This document shows, piece by piece, positions 20,757 through 30,652 of a DNA stretch of 64,000 nt. The first letter of the stretch is position 1. Each line of letters starts with the position of its first letter. Source of the DNA: Bradyrhizobium sp. WSM1743 (GTDB lineage: Bacteria > Pseudomonadota > Alphaproteobacteria > Rhizobiales > Xanthobacteraceae); assembly GCF_000473065.1 (NCBI RefSeq), contig NZ_AXAZ01000001.1:1-64000 (forward strand), read 5' to 3'. The position numbers and the translations under genes were made by a program. The notes under the pieces were generated by a model. The model saw nothing but the letters and a program-made list of their open reading frames with translations. It did not search any database and was not told the DNA's origin.

Positions 20757-20793
20757 GCAGGAAACTCCCTGAGTTAAATTGACGCAGGCAGCC

Positions 20794-20818
20794 AACCGCC
20801 ATTCGCCGCAGGAGTTCC
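20794..20818 (-). promoter_or_regulatory. EcfG-type promoter for the small secreted protein
   Basis: The minus strand reads GGAAC-N16-GGTT. It lies 38 bases before the ATG at 20756. Confidence 0.55.
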
Positions 20819-20850
20819 CAACAGAGCACCTCCCGTGCGTCACGCATGCT

Positions 20851-21108
20851 TCAAGATTGCTTGTCCTCTGCGAAGATGAACACGACGCCGGTGAGCGTCG
20901 CGCCGATCGCGAACGTCGTCACCAAGGTGAGGACGAAGCCCGCAACGGCTTGGCTTCCGCCGTTATTGAGCAGGTTGGCCACGGCCGGATTGGACAGGAC
21001 GAGCGCGAGGCTGAAGGTGAGGCCGAGGGCCGCGCCCATCATTGCATGCGTCATCAGCTTGATAAGGCCGCTGGCAGAGATCAGCTCAGACGACTTCTTG
21101 GTGCGCAT
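20851..21108 (-). CDS. Small two-helix membrane protein
   Basis: An 85-residue protein. Residues about 20-40 (MMGAALGLTFSLALVLS) and 55-78 (AGFVLTLVTTFAIGATLTGV) are membrane helices joined by a loop containing NLLNNGG. The C-terminus FAEDKQS is polar. The start at 21108 is preferred over 21141 because a perfect EcfG-type promoter lies 27 bases upstream of it, which would leave no room for the longer form. Function unknown; probably a stress-induced inner-membrane protein. Confidence 0.7.
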   Translation of the reverse strand: MRTKKSSELISASGLIKLMTHAMMGAALGLTFSLALVLSNPAVANLLNNGGSQAVAGFVLTLVTTFAIGATLTGVVFIFAEDKQS

Positions 21109-21134
21109 GGGACTGCATCCCGAACTGGCATGCA

Positions 21135-21159
21135 AACGCACACGTGATTTCCTGGTTCC
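21135..21159 (-). promoter_or_regulatory. EcfG promoter (perfect GGAAC-N16-CGTT)
   Basis: The minus strand reads GGAAC, 16 bases, CGTT, an exact match to the alphaproteobacterial EcfG consensus. It lies 27 bases before the start of the two-helix membrane protein. Confidence 0.7.
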
Positions 21160-21248
21160 ATGCGATTGAAGGAATTGTTACCGCCCGCTTCATCCGACGT
21201 TCATGCCGGGCCTGCGAGGATGAGCGCCACGAAAACGGGAATATCGAT

Positions 21249-21470
21249 ATGGGCAAGGTAGTCTTTCTTTACCGCTCGCTGGCCTATCGCAATGCGGCCG
21301 CCGACATCCTGCGCAAAGCGCGCAAGCTCCCGCGTGGCGCGGAGCGGAGCGCGGCTCGCCGCTATGCCAGGGCGCTGCGCGATCTCGCCCGAACGGAGGC
21401 TTGGCTCGAAGGACGCGTCGCGCGCGAACCGCGGATGGCCCGGCGCATGACGAGCGCAGTGTCCGGTTAA
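21249..21470 (+). CDS. Small basic helical protein
   Basis: A 73-residue, arginine- and alanine-rich helical protein (MGKVVFLYRSLAYRNAAADI, RRYARALRDLARTEAWLEGR). Its second half resembles the 65-residue protein at 30455 (MAEAWTALANEQDWLDGE): a helix of small residues ending in a W-L-(E/D)-G motif. The start is placed at 21249 because the upstream extension is unlike a protein. Its TAA overlaps the TAA of the convergent kinase gene by two bases within TTAA. Function unknown. Confidence 0.6.
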   Translation: MGKVVFLYRSLAYRNAAADILRKARKLPRGAERSAARRYARALRDLARTEAWLEGRVAREPRMARRMTSAVSG

Positions 21471-22954
21471 CCGGAGGCGCGCTGCAATTCGGCGGAGCCG
21501 GCGGTGTCGAACTTGCCGGGTGCTGTCGTCGCCGTCTTGCGTGTCAACGGCACCTCCAGCCGGCACAACAGGCCCTCGGCGCGCCAATCGAACTGCGCCT
21601 GTCCGCCAAGCTGGGACTCGATGCTCGCAAGCAGGCTCCGCGTGCCGAAGCCGCGCGACTTCGGTGTCATGACCAGCGGACCGCCGGATTCCTTCCAACT
21701 CAGCGTGAGCAGCTCGTTCTCGACTTGCCAATCGATGGCGAGCCGCCCCGATCGAGTCGAGAGCGCGCCATACTTTGCCGAGTTGGTGAAGAGCTCGTGC
21801 AGTGCGAGCGCCAGCGTCTGGGCCGTCGCCGGCAGCAACTGAACTTCGGGACCTGCCAATCTGATCTGGTCGCCGAGCGAATAGGGCGCAAGCTCCTCGT
21901 CGATCAGCCTGGAGAGCTCGGCGCCCTGCCAGCTCGACAGCGACAGGATGGTGTGCACGCGCGCCAGCGCATTGATGCGTCCCTCGACGGCGTTGACATA
22001 GGCCTTGACCTCGTCGGCCCGCGTGAGGCGCACGATCGACTGCGCCAGCGCCAGCGCATTCTTGGCGCGATGATCGACTTCCCGCGCCAGGAGATTCTGC
22101 CGCTCCTCGGCGCGCTTGCGCTCGGTGATATCGACGGTGACGCCGCTGACGCGCACCACGCGCCCACTCTCGTCGACCGTCGCGGCCGCTGTGCCGACGC
22201 ACCAGCGCACCTCGCCGTCGGGCCGCACGATGCGGAACTCCGTCTCATAGGCGCGTGTGCCCTTGTTGAATTCGGCGATCGCCTTGCGCAGCTGATCGAC
22301 GTCATCGGGGTGCAGCAGCGCCTGAACGTTGGCCGGATTGACCTCGAAGCTCGCCGGGCTGACGCCGAAGATGCGGTATTGTCCCTCGTCCCACATCCAA
22401 TCGCCGCTGATCCAGTCCCAGTCCCAGGACCCCATCTTGCCGGCGGCGATCGCCATGCTGCGCCGCTGCTCGCTCTCGCGCAGCTTCGCGGTGGAGCTCT
22501 CCAGCTCCGCAGTGCGTGCGCGGACGCGGTCCTCGAGCTCGTGGTTCAGCCGTTCGAGCTCGCGCGTCTTGCGGTAGAGCTCGGCAAACACCTTGATCTT
22601 GGCGCGCAGCACTTCCGGCACGACCGGTACCGGGACGTAATCGACCGCGCCCATCTCGTAGCCGCGCAACCGGTCGATGTCGCTGACCTGGATGGCCGAG
22701 ATGAAGATCATCGCTGTCTTCTGGAAGCGCGGATGCTCGCGGATCATCGCGGCGAGCTCGAAACCATCGAGCTCGGGCATGCAGACATCGACCAGGATCA
22801 CCGCGATCTCGGTCTTGAGTAGCACCTCCAGCGCCTCGCGCCCCGAGGAGGCGATCACGAGGTTCTCGCCGAGATCCTTCAGAATCACCTCATAGGCGAG
22901 CAGCTTGGCGGGCTGGTCGTCGACGAGGAGGATATTGACCTTTTCGTGGTCCAT
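21467..22954 (-). CDS. REC-PAS-HWE histidine kinase
   Basis: A 495-residue soluble protein. The receiver domain (1-125) has ILLVDDQPAK and VDVCMPELDGFE with the phosphoacceptor aspartate, but the usual lysine-proline near the end is replaced by DYVPVPVVPE. A coiled linker follows, then a PAS domain (about 170-295, DITERKRAEE) and an HWE/HisKA2 kinase (EVDHRAKNALALAQS with the phosphorylated histidine, HELFTNSAKYGALS, SWKESGGP, GFGTRSLL). HWE kinases commonly act on PhyR in the general stress response of alphaproteobacteria. It starts 13 bases after the giant kinase stop and is surely co-transcribed, suggesting a two-kinase relay. Confidence 0.92.
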   Translation of the reverse strand: MDHEKVNILLVDDQPAKLLAYEVILKDLGENLVIASSGREALEVLLKTEIAVILVDVCMPELDGFELAAMIREHPRFQKTAMIFISAIQVSDIDRLRGYEMGAVDYVPVPVVPEVLRAKIKVFAELYRKTRELERLNHELEDRVRARTAELESSTAKLRESEQRRSMAIAAGKMGSWDWDWISGDWMWDEGQYRIFGVSPASFEVNPANVQALLHPDDVDQLRKAIAEFNKGTRAYETEFRIVRPDGEVRWCVGTAAATVDESGRVVRVSGVTVDITERKRAEERQNLLAREVDHRAKNALALAQSIVRLTRADEVKAYVNAVEGRINALARVHTILSLSSWQGAELSRLIDEELAPYSLGDQIRLAGPEVQLLPATAQTLALALHELFTNSAKYGALSTRSGRLAIDWQVENELLTLSWKESGGPLVMTPKSRGFGTRSLLASIESQLGGQAQFDWRAEGLLCRLEVPLTRKTATTAPGKFDTAGSAELQRASG

Positions 22955-22967
22955 TCGCGGATCCCAC

Positions 22968-25900
22968 TCAGCGGTGCAGCCACATGCGGATCGCAAGCAG
23001 CAATTGGTCGGTGTTGACGGGCTTGGCGAGGTAGTCGGACGCGCCGGCTTCGAGGCACTTCTCCCGGTCGCCCTTCATCGCCTTGGCGGTCAACGCGATG
23101 ATCGGAAGACGAGCGAAGCCCGGGTTCTCGCGGATCACGCCGATGGTCTGATAGCCATCCATCTGCGGCATCATGATGTCCATCAGCACGATCGCGATCT
23201 CCGGATTGGATTCGACCAGTGCCACCGCCTCGCTGCCGGTCGTCGCCGTCAGCACTTTCATGCCGCGTCGTTCCAGCACGCTCGAAAGCGCGAAGATGTT
23301 GCGGGCGTCGTCGTCGACGAGCAGGGCGGTCTTGCCGATCAGGTCCTCGTCGGAACTGTTCAGCTTCTCCAGCATGCGCTGCTTCTCGATCGGCAGCTCC
23401 GTGATCACGCGGTGCAGGAACAACGCGGTCTCGTCGAGCAGGCGCTCAGGCGACTCCACGCCCTTGACCACGATGCTGCGCGCCATGGTATGGAGCTCGG
23501 CATCCTCCTCAGCCGAGAGCTCGCGTCCGGTGAACACCACGACCGGGATGTTCGACAGCGCCTCGTCGTTGCGGATCTGATCGAGCACCTCGAAGCCGCT
23601 CATGTCGGGCAGCCGCAGGTCGAGCACCACGCAATCGCAGGGCTGCTCGCGCAGCGTCGAGAGCGCGCCGGCCCCGGTATCCGTGGCCAAGATCTCGATG
23701 TCGTCGTGGTGCAGCAGCTCGCGGATCGAAAGCTGCTCGGCCTCGTTGTCCTCGACGATCAGCAGCCGCTTGCGTCGCGGCCGCGCATATTCCTTGATCT
23801 GCGTCAGGGCGGCCGAGACGCCCTCGGTGGTCGTCGGCTTGTTGACGAAGGAGAATGCGCCGCGCGCAAGCGCATGCTGGCGGTCCTCGTCGAGCGTGAT
23901 GATCTGAACCGGGATGTGGCGGGTGAGCGGATTGTGCTTGAGCTGGCTCAGCACGGTCCAGCCGAGCATGTCAGGAAGGAATACGTCGAGCGAGACGGCC
24001 GTCGGCTGGTACTGCTTGGCGAGCTCCAGGGCCTCGGCGCCGCGGGCGGCGACCAGAACCTTGAAGCCCTTGTCGCGGGCCAGATCGACCAGCACGCGGG
24101 CATAGTGCGAATCGTCCTCGACGATCAGGAGGATGGTGTCGCCGGGCTCGAGGTTGAGCCGGTCGTCGGGAAGCTGCTCGATGACGCGCTGCTGGTCAGG
24201 CGCGGCCGGCTGTAGCGCCGGCGGCTGGCTGTATTGCGGTGACGCCGGCGCGGCGCGCGGCGCGAGCGTCGGGCCGGAATATTTCAACGGCAGGTAAAGC
24301 GTGAACGACGAGCCCTTGCCCGGCGCGCTGCGCAGATGGATCTCGCCTCCGAGCAGGCTCGCGAGTTCGCGGCTGATCGCGAGCCCGAGTCCTGTGCCGC
24401 CATACTTTCGGCTGGTGCCGGCATCCGCCTGCTGGAACGCCTCGAAGATCAGCTTCTGCTTCTCCAGGGGAATGCCGATGCCGGTATCTGACACTTCGAA
24501 GGCGATCACGGCCGGAGCGGAGTTCAGCACCGGGTGATCCGTCCCCCAGCCGCCGACCGCGCCGGCGACCTTCAGGCGCACTTCGCCTTCGGCGGTGAAC
24601 TTGAAGGCGTTGGAGAGCAGGTTCTTCAGGACCTGTTGCAGGCGCTTGGAGTCGGTGACGATGCTGCGCGGCAGGTTCGGATCGATGTCGATCTTGAACG
24701 ACAGATTGCGATTGTCTGCCTCGTGCCGGAACGGCCGGCCGACGGTCTCGAGCAGGTTCGCAGTCAGGATCTCCTCGGCGTCGACCGTCACCGTGCCGGA
24801 CTCGATCTTCGAGAGATCGAGAATATCGCTGATGAGGTTGAGCAGGTCGGTGCCGGCGCCGTGGATGGTGCGGGCGAATTCGACCTGCTTGGCCGAGAGG
24901 TTGCCATCCGGGTTGTCGCTGAGCTGCTGTCCGAGGATCAGGATCGAATTCAGCGGTGTGCGCAGCTCGTGGCTCATGTTGGCGAGGAATTCGGACTTGT
25001 ATTTCGAGGTCAGCGCGAGCTCGGTCGCCTTCTCCTCCAGCGCGCGGCGGGCCTGCTCGATCTCCTGGTTCTTGCGCTCGACCTCGACGTTGCGCTCGGC
25101 GAGCTGCTGCGCCTTCTGCTCGAGCTGGTCGTTGGTCTGTTGCAATTCGCGCTGCTGGGTCTGCAGCTCGCCGGCAAGCTGCTGCGACTGCTTGAGCAGA
25201 CCTTCCGTCTGCATCGTGGCCTCGATCGAATTGAGCACGATGCCGATGGAGTCGGTGAGCTGCTCCAGGAACGTCATCTGCGACGTCGTGAAGGAGACGA
25301 GCGAAGCGAGCTCGATCACGGCCTTGACCTGACCTTCGAACAGGACCGGCAGCACGACGAGGTTTTTCGGCGCAACGCGGAACAGCGCCGAGTTGATCGG
25401 CACCACGTCCGACGGAATGTCGGAAACGACGCGCGGCCGCTTGTCGAAGGCGCATTGGCCGATCAGGCCTTCGCCGAACTGCAGCACGGGATGATAGGGG
25501 TAGATGCCGTCGCTGGCGTAAGAGGCGAGCAGCAGGAGCTGCGGGTCATTCTCGTTCTCGACCTGGTAGATCACGCCGGTATGCGCGTTCACCAGCGGCG
25601 ACAATTCGGTGAGCAGCAGCCGGCCGACGGTGGTGAGGTCACGCTGGCCCTGGAGCATGTTGGTGAACTTCGCCAGGTTCGTCTTCAGCCAATCCTGCTC
25701 GGTGTTCAGCTCGGTCGTGAGCCGCAGGTTGGTGATCATCGTGTTGATGTTGTCCTTGAGTTCCGCGACCTCGCCGCGGGCATCGACCTGGATCGAGCGT
25801 GTCAGGTCGCCCTTGGTCACGGCGGTGGCGACTTCCGCGATCGCGCGCACCTGCGAAGTGAGGTTGGCCGCGAGCAGGTTGACGTTGCCGGTGAGATCCT

Positions 25901-28900
25901 TCCAGGTGCCGGCGGCGCCGGGCACGTTGGCCTGACCGCCGAGCCGGCCTTCGACGCCGACCTCGCGCGCCACCGACGTCACCTGATCGGCGAAGGTCGC
26001 GAGCGTCTCGGTCATGTTGTTGATGGTGTCGGCGAGAGCGGCGACCTCGCCGCGCGACTTCATCGTCAGGTTCTGCTTGAGATCGCCGTTGGCGACCGCG
26101 GTCACCACCTTGACGATGCCGCGCACCTGCTCGGTCAGGTTCGCAGCCATCAGGTTCACGGTGTCGGTGAGATCCTTCCACGTACCTGCGACGCCAGGCA
26201 CCTGCGCCTGGCCGCCGAGCTTGCCTTCGGTGCCGACCTCGCGCGCCACGCGCGTGACTTCGCCGGCGAAAGCGTTGAGCTGGTCCACCATGGTGTTGAT
26301 GGTGTTCTTCAGCTCGAGGATTTCGCCCTTCACGTCGACGGTGATCTTGCGCGAGAGGTCGCCGCGCGCGACCGCCGTGGTCACTTCGGCGATGTTGCGG
26401 ACCTGCGTGGTGAGGTTCGCGGCGAGCAAGTTGACGTTGTCGGTGAGATCCTTCCAGGTGCCGCCGACGCCGGGCACGACGGCCTGGCCGCCGAGCCGTC
26501 CTTCGGTACCGACTTCGCGCGCGACGCGCGTGACCTCGGCGGCGAAGGAGCGCAGCTGCTCGACCATCGTGTTCAGCGTGTCCTTCAAGAGAAGGATCTC
26601 GCCGCGCACGTCCACCGTGATCTTCTTCGAGAGGTCGCCGCCGGCAATGGCGGTCGCGACCTCGGCGATGTTGCGGACCTGGGCCGTCAGGTTGGAGGCC
26701 ATGAAGTTGACGTTGTCGGTGAGATCCTTCCAGGTGCCGGCGACGCCGGGCACCTCGGCCTGGCCGCCGAGCTTGCCTTCGGTACCGACCTCGCGAGCGA
26801 CGCGCGTGACTTCGCCGGCGAAACCGTTGAGCTGGTCCACCATGGTGTTGATGGTGTTCTTCAGCTCGAGGATTTCGCCCTTCACGTCGACGGTGATCTT
26901 GCGGGACAAGTCGCCGCGCGCCACGGCGGTCGTCACTTCGGCGATGTTGCGGACCTGGGCGGTGAGGTTGCCCGCCATCGAGTTCACGCTGTCGGTGAGG
27001 TCCTTCCAGGTGCCGGCCACGCCGGGCACGTTGGCCTGACCGCCGAGGCGGCCTTCGGTGCCGACCTCGCGCGCGACGCGCGTCACCTCGCCCGCGAAGC
27101 GGTTGAGCTGGTCGACCATCGTGTTCAGCGTATCCTTGAGCTGAAGGATCTCGCCGCGCACGTCCACGGTGATCTTGCGGGACAGGTCGCCGCCGGCGAT
27201 CGCGGTCGCGACTTCCGCGATATTGCGCACCTGGGCGGTCAGATTGCCCGCCATCGAGTTCACGGAGTCGGTCAAATCCTTCCAGGTGCCTGCGACGCCC
27301 GGCACGTCGGCCTGGCCGCCGAGCTTGCCGTCGGTGCCGACCTCGCGCGCGACACGCGTCACTTCGCCAGCGAAGGCGTTGAGCTGGTCCACCATGGTAT
27401 TGAGCGTCTCCTTCAGCTGAAGGATTTCGCCCGACACGTTCACCGTGATCTTCTTGGACAAATCGCCCTTCGCCACCGCGGTCGCGACCTCAGCGATGTT
27501 GCGGACCTGACCGGTCAGGTTCGAGGCCATCGAGTTGACGCTGTCGGTGAGGTCCTTCCAGGTGCCGCCGACGCCGCGCACCACCGCCTGGCCGCCGAGC
27601 TTGCCTTCGGTGCCGACCTCGCGCGCCACGCGCGTGACTTCGCCGGCGAAGGCGTTGAGCTGGTCCACCATGGTGTTGATGGTGTCCTTCAGCTCCAGGA
27701 TCTCGCCGCGCACGTCCACGGTGATCTTCTTCGACAGGTCGCCGCCGGCGACCGCCGTCGTCACCTCCGCGATGTTGCGGACCTGAGCGGTCAGGTTCGA
27801 GGCCATCGAGTTGACGCTCTCGGTCAGGTCCTTCCAGGTGCCGGCGACGCCGAGCACGTTGGCCTGGCCGCCAAGCCGGCCCTCGGTGCCGACCTCGCGG
27901 GCGACGCGCGTCACTTCGCCGGCGAAAGCGTTCAGCTGGTCGACCATGGTGTTGAGCGTCTCCTTCAGCTGAAGGATCTCGCCCGAGACGTTCACGGTGA
28001 TCTTCTTCGACAAGTCGCCGCCAGCGATGGCGGTCGCGACATCGGCGATGTTGCGGACCTGGGCCGTCAGGTTCGAGGCCATGAAGTTGACGTTGTCGGT
28101 GAGGTCCTTCCAGGTGCCGGCCACGCCGGGCACCTGGGCCTGGCCGCCGAGTTTGCCCTCGGTGCCGACCTCGCGCGCGACGCGCGTCACTTCCGAAGCG
28201 AACGAGTTGAGCTGGTCCACCATGGTGTTGATGGTGTCCTTCAGCTCCAGGATCTCGCCGCGCACGTCCACCGTGATCTTGCGCGAGAGGTCGCCGCGCG
28301 CCACGGCGGTGGTGACGTTGGCGATGTTGCGCACCTGCGCAGTCAGGTTGCCGCACATCGCGTTGACGGAATCGGTGAGATCTTTCCAGGTGCCGGCGAC
28401 GCCGGGCACGATCGCCTGGCCGCCGAGCTTGCCGTCGGTGCCGACCTCGCGCGCCACGCGCGTCACTTCCGAGGCGAAGGAGCGGAGCTGGTCCACCATC
28501 GTGTTGATGGCTTCCTTGAGCTGGAGGATCTCGCCGCGGACGTCGACCGTGATCTTCTTGGAGAGGTCGCCATTGGCGACCGCGATCGTCACCTCGGCGA
28601 TGTTGCGAACCTGGTTGGTCAGGTTGTTCGCCATCGAGTTGACGCTCTCGGTCAGGTCCTTCCAGACGCCGGTCACCTCAGGCACCTGGGCCTGGCCGCC
28701 GAGCTTGCCCTCGGTGCCGACCTCGCGCGCGACGCGCGTCACCTCGGAGGTGAACACGCCGAGCTGCTTGATCATGGTGTTGACGATGGTCGCCGACTGC
28801 AAAAACTCGCCGCCGAGCGGACGGCCATCGACGTCGAGCTTGACGGTCTGGAGCAGGTCACCTTGTGCGACGGCGGCGACCGCGCGTGTCACCTCGCGCG

Positions 28901-29264
28901 TCGGCCACAACAGGTCGTCGATCAGCGTGTTGACCGAACCTTCCATGTCGGCCCAGGAGCCTGAGGCCAGGCCGAACTTCACGCGCTGGCGGGTCTTGCC
29001 TTCGCGCCCCACCACCTGGCCGACCAGCTCGAGCTGCTGCGCCATGCGCTGGTTGGCGGCGATGATTTCATTAAGAGTGTCGGCAATCTTGCCGTCGATG
29101 CCGAGATAGTCGCCGCTCATCCGCACCGAAAAGTCACCGCTGCGCATCGCCTGCAAGGCAAGCAAAAGCTCGGCCCGGGAATCCGGCTCCGACATACCGT
29201 TGGTTTTTGGCTTTGGGACGCGACGACCGGAGCGTGATGCAGGTCCGGGATCGAGGTCGCTCAT
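22968..29264 (-). CDS. Giant poly-HAMP hybrid histidine kinase (Nik1/group III-like)
   Basis: A 2098-residue protein without membrane helices. Residues 1-174 hold a short disordered start and divergent HAMP-like segments. Residues 175-1186 are eleven tandem 92-residue units, each with [16 protein letters not shown] and GDLS-KIT motifs, that is about two HAMP domains per unit. A GAF domain follows (about 1200-1350), then a glutamine-rich coiled coil, HisKA with [10 protein letters not shown] (histidine near 1430), HATPase (DTGIGI, GGTGLGL) and three receivers ([21 protein letters not shown]). The second receiver lacks a clear KP lysine. The 92-residue unit is the hallmark of fungal group III osmosensors, which have five or six. 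GGGGGAA precedes the ATG at 29264. Confidence 0.93.
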   Translation of the reverse strand: MSDLDPGPASRSGRRVPKPKTNGMSEPDSRAELLLALQAMRSGDFSVRMSGDYLGIDGKIADTLNEIIAANQRMAQQLELVGQVVGREGKTRQRVKFGLASGSWADMEGSVNTLIDDLLWPTREVTRAVAAVAQGDLLQTVKLDVDGRPLGGEFLQSATIVNTMIKQLGVFTSEVTRVAREVGTEGKLGGQAQVPEVTGVWKDLTESVNSMANNLTNQVRNIAEVTIAVANGDLSKKITVDVRGEILQLKEAINTMVDQLRSFASEVTRVAREVGTDGKLGGQAIVPGVAGTWKDLTDSVNAMCGNLTAQVRNIANVTTAVARGDLSRKITVDVRGEILELKDTINTMVDQLNSFASEVTRVAREVGTEGKLGGQAQVPGVAGTWKDLTDNVNFMASNLTAQVRNIADVATAIAGGDLSKKITVNVSGEILQLKETLNTMVDQLNAFAGEVTRVAREVGTEGRLGGQANVLGVAGTWKDLTESVNSMASNLTAQVRNIAEVTTAVAGGDLSKKITVDVRGEILELKDTINTMVDQLNAFAGEVTRVAREVGTEGKLGGQAVVRGVGGTWKDLTDSVNSMASNLTGQVRNIAEVATAVAKGDLSKKITVNVSGEILQLKETLNTMVDQLNAFAGEVTRVAREVGTDGKLGGQADVPGVAGTWKDLTDSVNSMAGNLTAQVRNIAEVATAIAGGDLSRKITVDVRGEILQLKDTLNTMVDQLNRFAGEVTRVAREVGTEGRLGGQANVPGVAGTWKDLTDSVNSMAGNLTAQVRNIAEVTTAVARGDLSRKITVDVKGEILELKNTINTMVDQLNGFAGEVTRVAREVGTEGKLGGQAEVPGVAGTWKDLTDNVNFMASNLTAQVRNIAEVATAIAGGDLSKKITVDVRGEILLLKDTLNTMVEQLRSFAAEVTRVAREVGTEGRLGGQAVVPGVGGTWKDLTDNVNLLAANLTTQVRNIAEVTTAVARGDLSRKITVDVKGEILELKNTINTMVDQLNAFAGEVTRVAREVGTEGKLGGQAQVPGVAGTWKDLTDTVNLMAANLTEQVRGIVKVVTAVANGDLKQNLTMKSRGEVAALADTINNMTETLATFADQVTSVAREVGVEGRLGGQANVPGAAGTWKDLTGNVNLLAANLTSQVRAIAEVATAVTKGDLTRSIQVDARGEVAELKDNINTMITNLRLTTELNTEQDWLKTNLAKFTNMLQGQRDLTTVGRLLLTELSPLVNAHTGVIYQVENENDPQLLLLASYASDGIYPYHPVLQFGEGLIGQCAFDKRPRVVSDIPSDVVPINSALFRVAPKNLVVLPVLFEGQVKAVIELASLVSFTTSQMTFLEQLTDSIGIVLNSIEATMQTEGLLKQSQQLAGELQTQQRELQQTNDQLEQKAQQLAERNVEVERKNQEIEQARRALEEKATELALTSKYKSEFLANMSHELRTPLNSILILGQQLSDNPDGNLSAKQVEFARTIHGAGTDLLNLISDILDLSKIESGTVTVDAEEILTANLLETVGRPFRHEADNRNLSFKIDIDPNLPRSIVTDSKRLQQVLKNLLSNAFKFTAEGEVRLKVAGAVGGWGTDHPVLNSAPAVIAFEVSDTGIGIPLEKQKLIFEAFQQADAGTSRKYGGTGLGLAISRELASLLGGEIHLRSAPGKGSSFTLYLPLKYSGPTLAPRAAPASPQYSQPPALQPAAPDQQRVIEQLPDDRLNLEPGDTILLIVEDDSHYARVLVDLARDKGFKVLVAARGAEALELAKQYQPTAVSLDVFLPDMLGWTVLSQLKHNPLTRHIPVQIITLDEDRQHALARGAFSFVNKPTTTEGVSAALTQIKEYARPRRKRLLIVEDNEAEQLSIRELLHHDDIEILATDTGAGALSTLREQPCDCVVLDLRLPDMSGFEVLDQIRNDEALSNIPVVVFTGRELSAEEDAELHTMARSIVVKGVESPERLLDETALFLHRVITELPIEKQRMLEKLNSSDEDLIGKTALLVDDDARNIFALSSVLERRGMKVLTATTGSEAVALVESNPEIAIVLMDIMMPQMDGYQTIGVIRENPGFARLPIIALTAKAMKGDREKCLEAGASDYLAKPVNTDQLLLAIRMWLHR
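25707..28742 (-). repeat. Eleven tandem 276-base repeats encoding 92-residue HAMP units
   Basis: Each unit begins with a GTGACGCGCGT-like segment (V-T-R-V-A-R-E-V-G) and has the same length of 276 bases. Units 2 to 9 are the most alike; units 10 and 11 are divergent. Two sub-types alternate: V-T-T-A-V with E-L-K-x-T-I-N, and V-A-T-A-I/V with Q/L-L-K-x-T-L-N. The alternation breaks between units 5 and 6. Such long near-identical repeats can change in number by recombination. Confidence 0.9.
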
Positions 29265-29400
29265 ACTGATTCCCCCGCAGGCGTCGGCCGAATCCGAGGC
29301 AAGACGCGTTGGTCGAAATAGAGCGTCAGCCAAATTCGAAATCAAGCACCAAGGTGGGGCGCTGGGAAATGGAACCCGCTTTGCTCAGCCCGGCTGAGGT

Positions 29401-29425
29401 AACGATGATCCTTCGAATTGGTTCC
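29401..29425 (-). promoter_or_regulatory. EcfG promoter (perfect) for the kinase pair
   Basis: The minus strand reads GGAAC-N16-CGTT, an exact match to the EcfG consensus. It lies 137 bases before the giant kinase ATG, in the 281-base gap that carries no gene. Confidence 0.65.
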
Positions 29426-29493
29426 AGGTCGCTCAGAAAGAAATGCCTCGGGCCCCGCCGCTCTGCTCGTCCATCCCCGGCATTCACTGTCCC

Positions 29494-29519
29494 GGAACGG
29501 AGCGCCGCGCCCGACGGTT
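29494..29519 (+). promoter_or_regulatory. EcfG-like promoter (17-base spacer)
   Basis: GGAAC-N17-GGTT lies 26 bases before the ATG of the small secreted protein at 29546. The spacer is one base longer than in the other sites, so this is a weaker call. Confidence 0.4.
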
Positions 29520-29545
29520 AGCCCACAAAGACAGGGAGAACGGAT

Positions 29546-29841
29546 ATGAAAGCAGGACTTGCCGCCATCGCTGTCATCCTATTTGCCGCGGGATCGGCTT
29601 TGGCGCAGGGCGGTGCGCCCAGCGGGCGGGGGCTGTGACCGGCGACCCCGCCGCAAGCTCCGCCAATCCGCGGGCGGAAACGCCGACCACCGGGACGTCC
29701 GGCCGATCGAATCCTAGCGGCAGCGGCACGTCATCTTCGGGCGGCAAAGACGACACTGGCGATGCGGGCCGGGACAAAATGCCGGAGAGCGACCGCACCG
29801 TGCGGCCGCAGAGCCAGCAACAGCATCCGAACGACAAGTAG
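29546..29841 (+). pseudogene. Small secreted protein split by a one-base frameshift in a G-tract
   Basis: The ATG at 29546, after AGGGAGAACGGAT, opens a clear signal peptide (MKAGLAAIAVILFAAGSALA, then QGGAPSGRG), but the frame ends at 29638. From about 29632 the -1 frame continues AVTGDPAASSANPRAETPTT to a stop at 29841, with the composition of a disordered secreted protein. Adding one G to the GGGGG run at about 29631-29635 joins both parts into a protein of about 98 residues. It may be a true frameshift, a sequencing error in the homopolymer, or a -1 slip site. The signal peptide cannot be explained otherwise. Confidence 0.7.
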
Positions 29842-29847
29842 AGTCGG

Positions 29848-30360
29848 CTATTTGTCCGCCATGATGCGCGCCGCGTCCCTGACCTGCGAGCGCAGCATCG
29901 GGAGCTGTTGGCGCGCGAACGCTGCGAGCGCTGTATTGTCGGGCGCCTTCAGATAGCGCTCAAGCAGGCTGATGATCGACTCATACTCGGGAAGCTGCGC
30001 AGCATAGAAGCTTCTGACGTAGGTTGGGCCATCCGACATTTCGGGCTCGACGAGGCTCGCGGTCGAAGATGTCGCTCTGCCGACGTGCAGTTGCGCGCCA
30101 ATTGTCTCCTGGATCTCCTTCAGACTCTTGTCGCGCTTGGCGGCCTCCTCGGCGCGCAGGGCGGCGAGGTTCTTGACCTCCGCATTGCCCTTGAGGTCGG
30201 TGTTCTCAAGAAGACCCTGTTGAAATCGGCTGAACTTATAGACGCCGCTGATGACCTCAACGGCGGTCGGTTGTCGGTCACCACGCTTTCGCTCGCCGGT
30301 ACTGTCGGCAAGTGCCGCGGTGGCGATGAATGTCAGGATGATCGCGGCAACAACTCGCAT
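29848..30360 (-). CDS. DUF4142-like periplasmic protein
   Basis: A 170-residue protein with a signal peptide (MRVVAAIILTFIATAALA). The mature part is helical, with YKFSRFQQGLLENTDLKGN, KNLAALRAEEAAKRDKSLKE and a C-terminal YLKAPDNTALAAFARQQLP-type segment that parallels the YAKGGDNVALKDWA and TLPALKHHLDMA segments of the DUF4142 protein at 33680-34231. It is therefore a divergent DUF4142 relative, probably periplasmic. The start at 30360 is set by the signal peptide. Function unknown; the family is linked to stress and ferritin-like folds. Confidence 0.7.
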   Translation of the reverse strand: MRVVAAIILTFIATAALADSTGERKRGDRQPTAVEVISGVYKFSRFQQGLLENTDLKGNAEVKNLAALRAEEAAKRDKSLKEIQETIGAQLHVGRATSSTASLVEPEMSDGPTYVRSFYAAQLPEYESIISLLERYLKAPDNTALAAFARQQLPMLRSQVRDAARIMADK

Positions 30361-30454
30361 CGAGATCAATGACGAACGGCGTGCGAAGTTCCCTGAAATA
30401 TTACGATCCGGTAAGCGGGTTGCGACGCGAGAGTTCCGTCCCCAAGTCCTCCAC

Positions 30455-30652
30455 ATGAAACAATCTGACATCCTCAGGGATAATGCCGACAACTGTCTTC
30501 AGCTTGCCGAGCGAGCCGAGGGACAGCCCGCCCATAAACGCTATTCGCGCATGGCCGAGGCCTGGACGGCGCTCGCGAACGAGCAGGATTGGCTCGATGG
30601 CGAAATCCCGCCCGTTCCGCTCCACGCTGCTGCTCCGAAGCGAGGCGTGTGA
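30455..30652 (+). CDS. Small helical hypothetical protein
   Basis: A 65-residue protein (MKQSDILRDNADNCLQLAER, RYSRMAEAWTALANEQDWLDGE) with two predicted helices and a Pro/Ala tail. The W-L-D-G ending of the second helix resembles the protein at 21249-21470. Similar small proteins with DNA-x-C-x-x-LAE-A are common and uncharacterised in Bradyrhizobium. The start at 30455 is set by homology of the N-terminus; the longer frame upstream overlaps the divergent DUF4142-like gene. Confidence 0.65.
   Translation: MKQSDILRDNADNCLQLAERAEGQPAHKRYSRMAEAWTALANEQDWLDGEIPPVPLHAAAPKRGV

Noticed and set aside
25707..28742. CRISPR or satellite array
   Set aside because: The repeats are 276 bases, in frame, and encode HAMP domains. 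There are no short repeats with unique spacers anywhere in the window.
24534..28964. A 1476-codon open frame on the plus strand opposite the kinase repeats
   Set aside because: It is an antisense shadow of the strongly biased, repeated HAMP-coding sequence. Its product is a low-complexity Asp/His/Arg/Leu repeat with no known domain and no ribosome site, while the minus strand encodes clear domains.
29443..29841. A 132-codon frame over the small secreted protein
   Set aside because: The first half is unlike a protein and out of frame with the signal peptide that starts at 29546. Only the C-terminal half is accepted, as part of the frameshifted gene.
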